64,000 nt of DNA from contig NZ_CP109966.1 of the NCBI RefSeq assembly GCF_026725475.1, forward strand, positions 124,001 through 188,000, written 5' to 3'. Made by a program: the position numbers and the translations under genes. The DNA comes from Catenovulum adriaticum (GTDB taxonomy: Bacteria; Pseudomonadota; Gammaproteobacteria; Enterobacterales; Alteromonadaceae). Under the pieces are notes generated by a model. The model did not search any database. It saw only the letters and a list, made by a program, of their open reading frames with translations, and had not been told where the DNA came from. Shown here one piece after another: positions 46,573 through 55,327 of the stretch (within the stretch, counting starts at the first letter, position 1; each line of letters opens with the position of its first letter).

Positions 46573-47493
46573 TTATTGGTCATTGGTCAGGTGTTGTGCA
46601 GCCGTACTCGGCTGCCTAAATATCTTTATTTTATAAGATAACAACCAGCTTTGCCCCTGTTTAAAATGCTGATCACCAGCGAATAAAAATGCAGGACTCA
46701 TAAAGGGCATATTTTTGGATATATACCAAGCTTCAGTTTGTTTTGTAACTGAGGTTTGGTTTTTGGATATTTGTACCCCGCCGTTATCGCCACCATAATA
46801 GAGCCAGAGAAAATCTTTGCCGTGGATCTGTTTAGCTAAAGTATTCTGCTGATAGCTAAACTGCCAATGTTTTTTAAGCTGAGGTGCAAAGCGCCATGAT
46901 AAACCTGCGTAACCGCCATACCCACGTCCATCTTTTTCACCAATAATCGGAGTCCGTGATAAATGCACATCTGCTAACGCGTTAAACTCCGCCTGCCAGC
47001 TAATATTGATTGGGGTTTCTTGTTTTGGCGCAGAAACTTGAATCAAACGATTTTCTATAATCACAGAGCGTCCGTTAATTTGGTAGCTAAGTGATTGTTT
47101 AATGATGGCTGAGCCGTCTGTGTTTAGTGTTAGCTTTGTACTTGTTAGTTGAGTGCTACCCTCTGACATGCCTGTACTTTTATTTTCTTCCCAAAAATTT
47201 GTTCCATTAATCAACTTAAAAGAAAACCATAAACCTTTATGCCAAGGGTGTTCATCAGAATCGGGTTGATGACGGGTGATTAACGTGCCATCGGCTAAAT
47301 AAATAGGATGAAAAAAAGGTTTGTCGAATTTACGCTTGTAGTTAAATTGCCAAATAACGGCGTCATTGTCGTCCAACAGCGTTAGTTTCCCTGGGTGTTG
47401 CTGCCAGCTGGTGGCGTATGCCGATAGACTTATTAAGTGCAGCAACGCAAAAGACAGAAGAATAGATAATCTGACAAAATGCCTATTTAACAT
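46573..47493 (-). CDS. DUF6807 (PmoA-family) secreted protein
   Basis: About 306 residues with signal peptide FVRLSILLSFALLHLISLSAYA. Domain features: KLTLLDDNDAVIWQFNYKRKFDKPFFHPI, DGTLITRHQPDSDEHPWHKGLWFSF with a conserved His cluster, NFWEEN, GYGGYAGLSWRFAP and WLYYGGDNGGVQI. The family is annotated for a methane-oxygenase-like name but in most bacteria occurs with sugar-oxidation genes; its reaction is unproven. The start ATG at 47493 overlaps the ThuA stop (ATGTTAAATAG), so the pair is translationally coupled; a longer frame upstream has no signal peptide. It converges with the PhoX pseudogene at a 33-bp gap. Confidence 0.78.
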   Translation of the reverse strand: MLNRHFVRLSILLSFALLHLISLSAYATSWQQHPGKLTLLDDNDAVIWQFNYKRKFDKPFFHPIYLADGTLITRHQPDSDEHPWHKGLWFSFKLINGTNFWEENKSTGMSEGSTQLTSTKLTLNTDGSAIIKQSLSYQINGRSVIIENRLIQVSAPKQETPINISWQAEFNALADVHLSRTPIIGEKDGRGYGGYAGLSWRFAPQLKKHWQFSYQQNTLAKQIHGKDFLWLYYGGDNGGVQISKNQTSVTKQTEAWYISKNMPFMSPAFLFAGDQHFKQGQSWLLSYKIKIFRQPSTAAQHLTNDQ

Positions 47494-48265
47494 GGTTAAG
47501 GGCTCCGGTGACAAAGAGTAAACCATCTAATAAATGGGTTTGCATCCTTTTATTAAAATAAGTTTCGCCATGATGGCCAAGTCCAGTATAAAAAGAACGG
47601 CCACCATCATAATGATGAAACCAAGCGATGGGGTGATGTTCGCCATGAATTTTTTTACCCTCATAACTAGATTCATCAACGGTTAAAATGTCGATGCGAT
47701 TTGGGTTAAGATTAATAAAGTTGTACCACTCATCGGTCAAAATAAATGAAGCAGGTAAACGGTTGATAAAGTGTTCTGACGTTTTGATTTTATTGAGGCG
47801 TGCGGCTTGAATTTTGGGGTGGCTTATAAAAGTGCCACCAACAAGTTTTACAAACCATGGCCAATCAAGTTCACACCAAGCGCTAGCATGTACCCCCATA
47901 AAACCACCGCCGGCTTGTATATACGCTTTAAACGCTTGGCGTTGAGCCTTGTTAAATAGATTGCCTGTCGTGTTTATAAATACTATAGCATCATAATTTG
48001 CTAGTTTTTCAGCCGTAAACTCAGCTGAATTTTCGGTTTTTTGTACACTAAATTGATATTGTTTGCCTAATGCCTCAAACGACTCTATGGCCTCTTTGAT
48101 GGATGCGTGCCTGACTTTAGTTGTTTTACTAAACAAAAGCAGATTTTTGCCCGTCAATAATTTAGCGATATCATTGGTCTCTTCAGCATGGGCTATGCCC
48201 ATCAAAGTAAAAAATACAATTAAAACGGAAACTATCGTGCGCATTAGAGGCATACGAGCAATCAT
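47483..48265 (-). CDS. ThuA-like domain protein, secreted
   Basis: 260 residues with a signal peptide (MRTIVSVLIVFFTLMGIAHA). ThuA/glutamine-amidotransferase-like fold: LLLFSKTTKVRHASIKEAIESFEALG, YDAIVFINTTGNLF, YIQAGGGFMGVHASAWCELDWPWF, VGGTFISHPKIQAARLNK, PIAWFHHYDGGRSFYTGLGHHGETY and LLDGLLFVTG. ThuA-like proteins accompany periplasmic sugar-modification systems, and recent work on relatives points to 3-keto-sugar metabolism. It starts a two-gene minus-strand operon with DUF6807 and is divergent from an AraC regulator, 110 bp away. Confidence 0.85.
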   Translation of the reverse strand: MIARMPLMRTIVSVLIVFFTLMGIAHAEETNDIAKLLTGKNLLLFSKTTKVRHASIKEAIESFEALGKQYQFSVQKTENSAEFTAEKLANYDAIVFINTTGNLFNKAQRQAFKAYIQAGGGFMGVHASAWCELDWPWFVKLVGGTFISHPKIQAARLNKIKTSEHFINRLPASFILTDEWYNFINLNPNRIDILTVDESSYEGKKIHGEHHPIAWFHHYDGGRSFYTGLGHHGETYFNKRMQTHLLDGLLFVTGALNHVK

Positions 48266-48297
48266 TTTTTAAAGCCTTGTTGTAAAATAGTTACAGA

Positions 48298-48353
48298 TAT
48301 CTAATATTTTAAGTTAAAAATATACTAATGTTCGTTTAAAATATACTGATATT
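48298..48353. promoter_or_regulatory. Candidate AraC-type half-site repeats
   Basis: In the 110-bp gap between the ThuA and AraC genes, TATCTAATATT (48298), TATACTAATGTT (48321) and TATACTGATATT (48342) are direct repeats. The last two are 21 bp apart, two helical turns, as expected for AraC-family half-sites. They probably control the divergent genes. Confidence 0.6.
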
Positions 48354-48375
48354 AATTTACTGGTAAATATTAAAC

Positions 48376-49392
48376 ATGAAAGACATTGATAAAGTGGCTC
48401 GATATTTTAGCCAAAGCGGAGTGCTACACGCAGATAACTGTAACCAGTTAGCGAGCGCAGCGAGAGCAAAAAAGCTAACTATGAATGCTATTTCGCGTCG
48501 TGCTTATCCGGGTCAGCGTTTAGCGGATCATGCAATGCCCGGGTTATTGTCGTTTGGTGTTTGGGATTGCCGCAAAATGCAAGATTGGCATCTTACCCCG
48601 CACCGAAACGAAGGGGTTGAGATCACCTACTTGGCAAAAGGAAGCTTGAATTTTACCGTCGATGAAAAAAATTATTTATTGAGCAAGGGGTCTGTTAGTG
48701 TGACAAGGCCTTGGCAAAAGCATAGTTTAGGTGCACCTCAACTTGGTTACTCAAAATTGTTTTGGTTGATAATTGACTTAAACGTGCAAAAGCCAGATGA
48801 CCAATGGCAATGGCCATCCTGGGTGGTGTTGGATGTTAATGAGCTAGCGTGTTTAACCAATTATTTGCAACATACAGAGCAACATGTTTGGATGGCAAAC
48901 CAAAAAGTACAATCAATATTTAAAAACCTTCACGCGTTGCTTATCAAACAAACTGAGCAGCCGCAAAGTTATTATTCTTTAATTACGTTAAGTATTAACG
49001 AGTTATTGCTGGCGTTGCTTGACTTATTAAAAAGCCAACCAAGCCGCCTTAACAATCATTTATCGTCAAAAACCTATACAGTAGAGCGTTTTTTGCAAGC
49101 CCTACCCGAAGTCTGTGAGCAAGCATGGGATTTATCACAAATGGCTGATGAGTGCGGGTTAAAACGCAGCCAATTTAGCGAGTATTGCTATCAATTAAAA
49201 GGTATGTCACCCATAGATTATCTAACATACTGCAGAATTGAATTAGCCAAGAATTTACTCACCGAATCTGTCGGTTCAGTTACAACCGTAGCGTTTAAAG
49301 TTGGCTTTAGTAGTAGCCAATATTTCGCCACTGTGTTTAAAAAGTTAGTGGGTGACACGCCAGCTAACTTTAAAAAGTCGATTGGTACTTAA
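48376..49392 (+). CDS. AraC-family transcriptional regulator
   Basis: 338 residues. The N-terminal cupin-like sensor has HLTPHRNEGVEITYLAKGSLNFTVDEKNYLLSKGSVSVTRPWQKHSLG. The C-terminal double helix-turn-helix has WDLSQMADECGLKRSQFSEYCYQLKGMSPIDYLTYCRIELAKNLL, then VTTVAFKVGFSSSQYFATVFKKLVGDTPANFKKS, the AraC signature. Located between the divergent ThuA-DUF6807 operon and the cytochrome dehydrogenase, it likely activates both in response to a sugar. The direct repeats at 48298-48353 are candidate binding sites. Confidence 0.92.
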   Translation: MKDIDKVARYFSQSGVLHADNCNQLASAARAKKLTMNAISRRAYPGQRLADHAMPGLLSFGVWDCRKMQDWHLTPHRNEGVEITYLAKGSLNFTVDEKNYLLSKGSVSVTRPWQKHSLGAPQLGYSKLFWLIIDLNVQKPDDQWQWPSWVVLDVNELACLTNYLQHTEQHVWMANQKVQSIFKNLHALLIKQTEQPQSYYSLITLSINELLLALLDLLKSQPSRLNNHLSSKTYTVERFLQALPEVCEQAWDLSQMADECGLKRSQFSEYCYQLKGMSPIDYLTYCRIELAKNLLTESVGSVTTVAFKVGFSSSQYFATVFKKLVGDTPANFKKSIGT

Positions 49393-49533
49393 TCATCACA
49401 TATAACCACCACTTACAGTCACAGCATTTAAAGGTTTAAAAAATACCACTTTAATCACTGGTAAAATTTGAACGCTTTTTGTTAATTCATTACATACTCT
49501 TAACACAGCCTGAGTTTATCTATTGAGTCTTAT

Positions 49534-52227
49534 ATGAAAGTAAATATTCCCCTATTAACAAAAGTAGTTTTACTAACCCTTGGTTTTACAGTGTTACACA
49601 CCTCGACTAAGGCATTTGCCATAGACAATGTGGATAAAGCAGAGGGTAAAATCGACTTAGTCGCTCAAGGAAAGCAAGCCTTTATCGATAAGGGCTGTGC
49701 TGAATGCCATTCAACTAAGGAAAATGACCCTTCATTTAAATCAGGACCCAACCTTTATGGTTTGTTTCAGGTACCCGCCAAATTACATAGAGTGAAACTT
49801 AAAGACGGCGGTATAGTAAAAGTTGAAGCGGACAATATCTATTTCAATAAGTCGCTCAATTCACCTACAGAGGATTTAGCCTTACAAACTACTGGCCCCG
49901 AAACAGGCAGCGCTTATTTACCTATCATGCCCAAAATTAATTTGCATGGCACAGAAAGGGTGGCGCTGTTAGCCTATTTGAAGACCTTAAATTCTGCAGA
50001 TAAAAGCGGCCCTAAGCAGGTTTGGAAATCTCAGAATATGCAATCTAGTAAAAAACAAAGCCCTTATGATAACCAGCTTTGGGTAGGGAAAGATGCTACT
50101 TTTGCTCGCGGCCATTTAGCCGACGTCTCCACTCGTACTATCCATGTGGGTTTACCTAATCAGATTAACTATAGTTTTGACACGCAAAATTTCTCTGTGA
50201 AAAAAATATGGTCAAATGTATTTTTAGATGTCACAAAAGAACGTATGGATCGCGGGGTAGGGCTTAATAAACTCGCTGAAGGGGCGGTTGATTGGCAGGT
50301 TGAGACACTGCTTGTGCCTTTAACGAGTGCTTTGCAGCCGGTGGATTTAAGCTTCAAAAATTGGCCAACATTTGTTAATCCTTGGCAAGATCTTGAAAAA
50401 TACCGAAAATCCCGCGAAAAAAGTGATTACGCTAGGCCGTATTTAGACGACGTAGCCCAAGCCAAAGGCAAATTTTTAGGTATAGACCATTCAAATAAAC
50501 AGTTGCCGGCCATGCGTTATCAAGTTGAAGGCCGCGTTTATCAACAAACAATAGATATTAATGATAATGGATTAGTAACCTATGTTTTGCGTATCGACGG
50601 CAGTAAGCGAGACAGTAGGCAAGACAATACCCAAGATGTCTCATTTTTAATAAACACAAATGATAATAGAGTAGTTGAGCTTTCTCACGGTAAAATAGAG
50701 CAAGGCATTTGGACTATTCCTAGACAACAGACCAGTAACGTGACTATCAGTTTATTGCCCAACAAACTTCCTAAGCCAGTAGTTGTTGAGTCTACTATTC
50801 ATGAGTTTTCCCATGGCGTTCAGGATGTGGTTAAAGAGCGTGATCTTAAAGCAACCTTGCCAGCTGGTTATAAGGCTGAATCTATCATGGCGCCTAAAGA
50901 TCGGTTTGGCAGAGCACAACTCTTTGAGCCACTGGGATTAGATTTTGCCCAAGATGGCACCGCGGTTGTAGGCAGTAGAACCGCTGGAATTTGGAAAATA
51001 AAAAATAATAAATGGCACTTTTTTGCTGAGGGTTTTCAAGACCTATTAGGGTTACACGTTGAAGACAAACATGGCAATCAACTCGTGGTGGCCCATAAAC
51101 CTGAGCTAACCCGTGTAATCGACACAAATAAAGATGGAGTGGCTGACGAATACCGTACAATTAATGATGACTGGCGTTTTGCAGGTAATTATTGTGAGTA
51201 TGTGCATGGGCCTGTACCTGATGGCCAAGGTAACTATTTTCTAAATCTGAATTTAGCCCACGGAGGAGACAAAACTGGAGGAACAGCCATGGGGACCTTC
51301 GGCGGCTATGATGGGTGGTTAGTTAGAATCACTAAAGACGGCACATTTCAGCCTTGGGCCAGTGGCTTACGAAGTCCTGCAGGTTTAGGTAAGGGACCTA
51401 ACAATATGTTGCTTTACACAGATAACCAGGGATCTTATGTGGGTACATCAAAGCTACATATTGTTGAAAAGAATGATTATTTTGGTTATCCCGCCAGTTT
51501 AAAAGATGATGAACGTTATAGGCAGAAAAACATCGATTGGCAAGAAGTTAATCAACAAGCCAAGTTAGCCAATATCTATTTCCCCCATAATATTGTGGCC
51601 AACTCTCCGGGCAACCCAACCTATGACACCACAGCCGGAAAATTTGGTCCTTTTGCAGGGCAAATTTTAGTGGGCGACCAAACTAAATCCAACATATCTC
51701 GGGTGACATTAGAACAGGTAGAAGGACAATGGCAGGGCGCTGTCATGCCATTTATTAACAACCTCAGATCAGGTGCCATGCGCTTGGTGTTTGCACCAGA
51801 TAACTCATTATGGGTTGGTCAAACAGGTCGTGGCTGGCACTCCTCTGGTGGAAATTATGAAGCGCTACAGCGGATCGTTTGGGATGGTAAAACAACCCCC
51901 TTTGAAATTCACACGGTTAATCTAATTGAAAACGGCTTTTCTGTTAGCTTTACCGATTTACTACAACAAAAAACGGTATCAGCAAAAGATATTGAGGTAA
52001 CCTCGTGGCGATATAAAGATACCGAAATTTATGGCTCACCACGTTACGGTATTACCCAACATGCAGTCACTCAACTCACTCAGTCTGAGAAAAGTGTAGA
52101 GTTTAAACTTGCGGCAATGAAACCTGGCCTAATATACGAAATTAAATTGCATAATATCAAAGCCAAATCAGGCACAGAGGCAAGTAATAACAGCGCTTAC
52201 TACACTTTGCATAAATTGAAACAATAA
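49534..52227 (+). CDS. Cytochrome c / NHL-propeller dehydrogenase-like protein, secreted
   Basis: 897 residues with a signal peptide (VVLLTLGFTVLHTSTKAFA). Residues ~42-155 are a class I cytochrome c domain with heme motif CAECH (C55-H59) and a distal Met candidate in LPIMPKINLHGTERVALLAYLKTL. The middle has VWVGKDATFARGHLADVSTRTIHVGLPNQINYSFD-like beta regions (DUF6797-like). From ~440 a beta-propeller of the membrane-bound sugar dehydrogenase type has FEPLGLDFAQDGTAVVGSRTAGIW, VIDTNKDGVADEY, YVHGPVPDGQGNYFLNLNLAHGG, GLRSPAGLGKGPNNMLLYTDNQG and FGPFAGQILVGDQ. It probably oxidises a sugar or aldose in the periplasm and passes electrons to its heme. It lies downstream of the AraC regulator (141 bp). 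Confidence 0.78.
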   Translation: MKVNIPLLTKVVLLTLGFTVLHTSTKAFAIDNVDKAEGKIDLVAQGKQAFIDKGCAECHSTKENDPSFKSGPNLYGLFQVPAKLHRVKLKDGGIVKVEADNIYFNKSLNSPTEDLALQTTGPETGSAYLPIMPKINLHGTERVALLAYLKTLNSADKSGPKQVWKSQNMQSSKKQSPYDNQLWVGKDATFARGHLADVSTRTIHVGLPNQINYSFDTQNFSVKKIWSNVFLDVTKERMDRGVGLNKLAEGAVDWQVETLLVPLTSALQPVDLSFKNWPTFVNPWQDLEKYRKSREKSDYARPYLDDVAQAKGKFLGIDHSNKQLPAMRYQVEGRVYQQTIDINDNGLVTYVLRIDGSKRDSRQDNTQDVSFLINTNDNRVVELSHGKIEQGIWTIPRQQTSNVTISLLPNKLPKPVVVESTIHEFSHGVQDVVKERDLKATLPAGYKAESIMAPKDRFGRAQLFEPLGLDFAQDGTAVVGSRTAGIWKIKNNKWHFFAEGFQDLLGLHVEDKHGNQLVVAHKPELTRVIDTNKDGVADEYRTINDDWRFAGNYCEYVHGPVPDGQGNYFLNLNLAHGGDKTGGTAMGTFGGYDGWLVRITKDGTFQPWASGLRSPAGLGKGPNNMLLYTDNQGSYVGTSKLHIVEKNDYFGYPASLKDDERYRQKNIDWQEVNQQAKLANIYFPHNIVANSPGNPTYDTTAGKFGPFAGQILVGDQTKSNISRVTLEQVEGQWQGAVMPFINNLRSGAMRLVFAPDNSLWVGQTGRGWHSSGGNYEALQRIVWDGKTTPFEIHTVNLIENGFSVSFTDLLQQKTVSAKDIEVTSWRYKDTEIYGSPRYGITQHAVTQLTQSEKSVEFKLAAMKPGLIYEIKLHNIKAKSGTEASNNSAYYTLHKLKQ

Positions 52228-52233
52228 ACAGTG

Positions 52234-52266
52234 TAATAAATAAGGATAGGTTGCGCGAAGCCGCAA
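52234..52266 (+). repeat. 33-bp repeat, copy 1
   Basis: It matches 54149-54181 at 31 of 33 positions (core AATAAATAAGGATA then GTTGCGCG and AGCCGCAA). It starts 7 bp after the stop of the cytochrome gene and is followed by GC-rich inverted repeats. It may be the left part of a degenerate attC or a REP-like site. Bases 52267-52466 contain no gene. Confidence 0.8.
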
Positions 52267-52466
52267 GCGGCGCCGCTGCTTTAGGCGTTGAGACTGTAGA
52301 ATTACTCTTTTTTATCCTATTTCACACATGACAAACTCATTGTCTTGGTCGTTTTTCTTTCTCTAATTTCAACTTATGATTTATGGGATGAATTTTGTGC
52401 CTTAGGTCTAATGGGTGTGACTGAATTGATTGCTCGTTTTAAGCTCAATTAGTGCCTTTTTATGCC

Positions 52467-53615
52467 TTATTGAATCATTTCTGACGTATTTCTTAATTTT
52501 TCGATGTTGTGAACTAAACAATACATTTGCCACTGGGCGTTCACTTTGGTTTTTCCGCGTAAAGTGAAGTAATCCATCCCCTTATTTTTAGTTATATTCG
52601 CAAACACAGGTTCTATACAACCCAGCCGTTTACTATATTCACGCCGACCTTGTGGGCTATCTATTTTAGCTTTCATTTTATCGCTGAGTATTTGTGCCGC
52701 CGTGCGTTGTTTTGCTATGGGTATTGAGACTTGTCGGACATGATTTTTAGGTTCTTTTTGCATACATTGCGCGCGCATCGGGCAATCGCGACAATCTTTT
52801 AGATAAGCCTGAAAGCGCGTATGCGTTGCATCTGCTTTTGGTTTGGCCGTTAACCACATCGTATTACCTGCAGGACAAATACAAGTCAGATTTTCTGCGT
52901 CAAATTTGAACTCATCGTAGGTGAACAATTTATGACTTTTTACAGGGGTATTGCGATTACCTATTCGCTCGGATTTGTCAGCTAAAAATTGCGCTATCTT
53001 TTTGGCTGTATTATCTAACTTTTCTTTCTGCTTTAAGTCTTTTGCAATTTCAGTGTCTGGACATTCATCTTGTGCTTTGTGTGCGGCGATAATACGTTTA
53101 CTGGCTAGCTTCAGTCTTTCAGCTTTTTGTTTGAGCTCTTGGTGTGTGCCGCTCCATTCTTTGCTGGCGTTGGATGATATTTTACACCCGTCGATGGCAA
53201 ACATTTGATGGCCAATGAGGTTTTGTTGTTGGCAAATCAGTAGGACTTTCGTGAATAAAGGCTCAATATGTTCACTCATGTTAGTGACAAAACTGGCAAT
53301 GGAAGTAAAGTGAGGCTGTGCATCACCAGACAATGCTATAAAGGTGATATTGGTTTGACAAGCTTGAGCAATCTTGCGGCTTGAAATATAACCGCGAGAA
53401 TATGCAAATAAGATAATTTTGAGCATGATGGCTGGTGAATAAGCTGTCGCCCCACCATTGTCATTATTATAGCGGGCATCAAACGAAGATAAATCGAGGT
53501 GATTATCGACAATATGGCTTAAGGCATATTCGAATGTACCTGGAATAATTTGAGCTGAGAAATCAACCGCGATAAATTGGTTTTGGTGTGAGTCGTTTGG
53601 CTTGTAGTTGGCCAT
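52467..53615 (-). pseudogene. IS1182-family transposase with internal deletion
   Basis: 382 residues in one frame. The N-terminal part has YNNDNGGATAYSPAIMLKIILFAYSRGYISSRKI and QMFAIDGCKISSNASKEWSGT with the first catalytic Asp. At ADKSERIGNRNTPVKSHKLFTYDEFKFD the sequence jumps directly to the Cys-rich C-terminal domain (CICPAGNTMWL, CRDCPMRAQCMQ). Family members are about 450-500 residues. The missing ~100 residues contain the NVTDxES and ILTADSNYHSEEN-type blocks with the second catalytic Asp. The deletion is in frame, yet the product should be inactive. The end YSKRLGCIEPVFANITKNKGMDYFTLRG is normal. Confidence 0.85.
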
Positions 53616-53767
53616 GATTATAAGGTGTTAGTGAATAATAGTTATTAGATCACATGGGATCTGGTAACTCAATATTTCTTTTCAACAATTTACAGATTAA
53701 ACTGATTTTATTTATTAAAGCTGAGATTGGCGTTTTTCTAAAGTCTCGTTATTTTTTTTGAGGGATC

Positions 53768-54151
53768 ATGCAAACTTTAAATGAAAGGGTTATCACTCTT
53801 TTAAAATTAACTATTTGGTTAATCATTACTGTTAGTTGCTTAATTACTATGGTGTTAAACCCAACAGCAAAGTTTATCTATTTGTTATTTATGGTAATAA
53901 CATTTGCAGATTGGATTTTCTTCAATAACAAATCAGATAATAAAAAGTTCTTCCTTAGTGAAATCAAATTTATACATGTTCTTGGCATGGTTGGTGTTTT
54001 TTCTGCAATATATGTAGCTGCTGAGTTTTGGGAGCAAATAAAGAATAATCTTAGTCTATCTGATGGCCTCGCTTTACAGCTTTTCGCGCTTATTGCTATC
54101 CCATTGGTGTTATTACGGTATTATAAAAAAATACGAGAAAGCAAAACATAA
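53768..54151 (+). CDS. Small four-helix membrane protein, probable gene cassette
   Basis: 127 residues with four hydrophobic segments: about 11-30 (LLKLTIWLIITVSCLITMVL), 34-50, 69-88 and 102-118. It ends in a basic tail YYKKIRESKT. No family was recognised. An ATG preceded by GAGGGATC gives a good start. The stop is followed at once by the second copy of the 33-bp repeat (54149-54181), a layout like a gene cassette with its recombination site. It lies between IS1182 and a group II intron fragment. Confidence 0.6.
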   Translation: MQTLNERVITLLKLTIWLIITVSCLITMVLNPTAKFIYLLFMVITFADWIFFNNKSDNKKFFLSEIKFIHVLGMVGVFSAIYVAAEFWEQIKNNLSLSDGLALQLFALIAIPLVLLRYYKKIRESKT

Positions 54152-54181
54152 TAAATAAGGATATGTTGCGCGCAGCCGCAA
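54149..54181 (+). repeat. 33-bp repeat, copy 2; attC-like fold
   Basis: Second copy of the 52234-52266 repeat, overlapping the stop of the membrane-protein gene. Here the right flank ATCCTATTGTTGGAC folds back on it: AGGAT pairs with ATCCT and GTTGC with GCAAC. It ends in GTTGGAC, which fits the GTTRRRY core of attC sites. It is a weak attC candidate because the left core is poor. Confidence 0.45.
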
Positions 54182-54349
54182 CTTAATCCTATTGTTGGAC
54201 CGTTTCTCTGCATCCTGCAGTCACGGCATTAGTGCATCCTTGCACGTCACAAGCCCGATGTCGAGTTCTGCTTATATAAGGAAATAAATAGGTTTGTCGT
54301 CATGGCTGACTTTTTTCTGGGCGAGTGAAGCTAGACCGTTTTCGGCCGG

Positions 54350-54377
54350 GTTTTTAGGTGTGCCTGTCTTATGCATT
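54350..54377 (+). repeat. 28-bp direct repeat, copy 1
   Basis: Matches 57487-57514 with one mismatch (core TTTTTAGGTGTGCCT then TCTTATGCATT). It sits exactly where the group II intron protein fragment begins, so it probably marks a recombination or insertion junction. The 54182-54349 stretch before it shows no gene. Confidence 0.8.
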
Positions 54378-54883
54378 TGTTATGTTATCGAATACTTGGT
54401 AATAGATTAAGGAAATTTAATCTAGAACTGGCAAAAGATAAAACGCACTTTATAAGATTCAGCCGCTTTCATCCAAGCGGACACCCAGATAGAAGAATCA
54501 ACTTCTTAGGGTTTGAATGTTATTGGGGCAAAGACCATCAAGGCGAACTAAGACTAAAACGAGTCACGAGTCGGAAAAAGCATAAGCGCATACTGAGCGA
54601 GCTTTACCAGTGGATAAAGAAACACCGCTCAAAACGACTCAATATAACCATGCCGACACTCAAGCGAAAACTGGTGGGCATTCAAAATTATTTTGGGCTA
54701 CCAGACAATAGTAAAAGTATCAGCAGAATATATAACTTTGCACTGCACACCTTATATAAATGGTTAAATAAGCGCAGTCAAAGGCTCAGTTTTAACTGGC
54801 ATGGGTTTAAAGATATGCTAGGATATTTTCAGATAAAACCACTCCGGGTCAGCAAACGGCTGATTGCAGTAGATTGGTATTAG
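54371..54883 (+). pseudogene. Group II intron reverse transcriptase/maturase, C-terminal fragment
   Basis: 170 residues corresponding to the end of the reverse transcriptase and the maturase (X) domain: RLRKFNLELAKDKTHFIRFSRF, RINFLGFECYWGKD, LRLKRVTSRKKHKRILSELYQWIKKHRS and LVGIQNYFGLPDNSKSISRIYNFALHTLYKWLNKRSQR. Family proteins have 400-450 residues; the catalytic YADD part is missing upstream, where the 28-bp repeat forms the junction. The following RNA-like segment at 54922-55000 is the expected intron 3' end. Confidence 0.85.
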
Positions 54884-54921
54884 GGGGCTTTGTGTTTTAC
54901 ACGGGCAATGATATTAATGAA

Positions 54922-55000
54922 GAGCCGGATGCGGTGCTATTTTCAACATTAGGCACGTCGGGATCTGTATGGGGGCGGTTCAGTAATGGGTCGTTCTACC
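54922..55000 (+). ncRNA. Group II intron 3' end (domain V/VI remnant)
   Basis: GAGCCGGATGCGGTG followed by GCACGTCGGGATCTGTATGGGGG and ...GGGTCGTTCTACC matches the usual layout of bacterial group II intron domains V and VI after the maturase frame. The domain V hairpin has one stem mismatch and an enlarged loop, so it may be degenerate. The exon would start at about 55001, immediately before the BrnT promoter. Confidence 0.7.
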
Positions 55001-55024
55001 ATGACGCCGTATTAATCAAACGGC

Positions 55025-55051
55025 TTGCATATAATTCAAAAAAGGTATAAT
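55025..55051 (+). promoter_or_regulatory. Promoter of the BrnT-BrnA unit
   Basis: TTGCAT (55025-55030) and a perfect TATAAT (55046-55051) with 15-bp spacing. The BrnT ATG is at 55061, only 9 bp after the -10 box, so the message would have almost no leader. Confidence 0.55.
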
Positions 55052-55060
55052 TTTTATATC

Positions 55061-55327
55061 ATGTATACTTTTGAATATGACCCTAATAAAAGTGAAATCA
55101 ATCTCGTGAAACATGGTATCGATTTTGATGAAGCTCAAGAGTTGTGGAATGATCCAGATTTAGTTGAGATCCCTGCAAATACATCAGATGAACCTCGTTC
55201 ATTGATAATTGCATACCGCAAAGGCAAGTTTTGGTCTGCTGTAATTACTCACCGAACTCCAAATATTCGGATAATTTCAGTTAGACGTTCTAGAAAAAAT
55301 GAGGTTGAATTTTATGAAAGCTTCTGA
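55061..55327 (+). CDS. brnT: BrnT-family toxin
   Basis: 88 residues from the ATG at 55061. BrnT blocks: YTFEYDPNKSEINLVKHGIDFDEAQELW, then RSLIIAYRKGKFWSAVITHRTPNIRIISVRRSRKNEVEFYE. BrnT is a RelE-like ribonuclease toxin neutralised by BrnA. The gene overlaps brnA by 14 bp. An in-frame ATG at 55025 would include the promoter and is rejected. With the attC right behind brnA, the unit looks like an integron cassette; toxin-antitoxin cassettes stabilise such arrays. Confidence 0.9.
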   Translation: MYTFEYDPNKSEINLVKHGIDFDEAQELWNDPDLVEIPANTSDEPRSLIIAYRKGKFWSAVITHRTPNIRIISVRRSRKNEVEFYESF

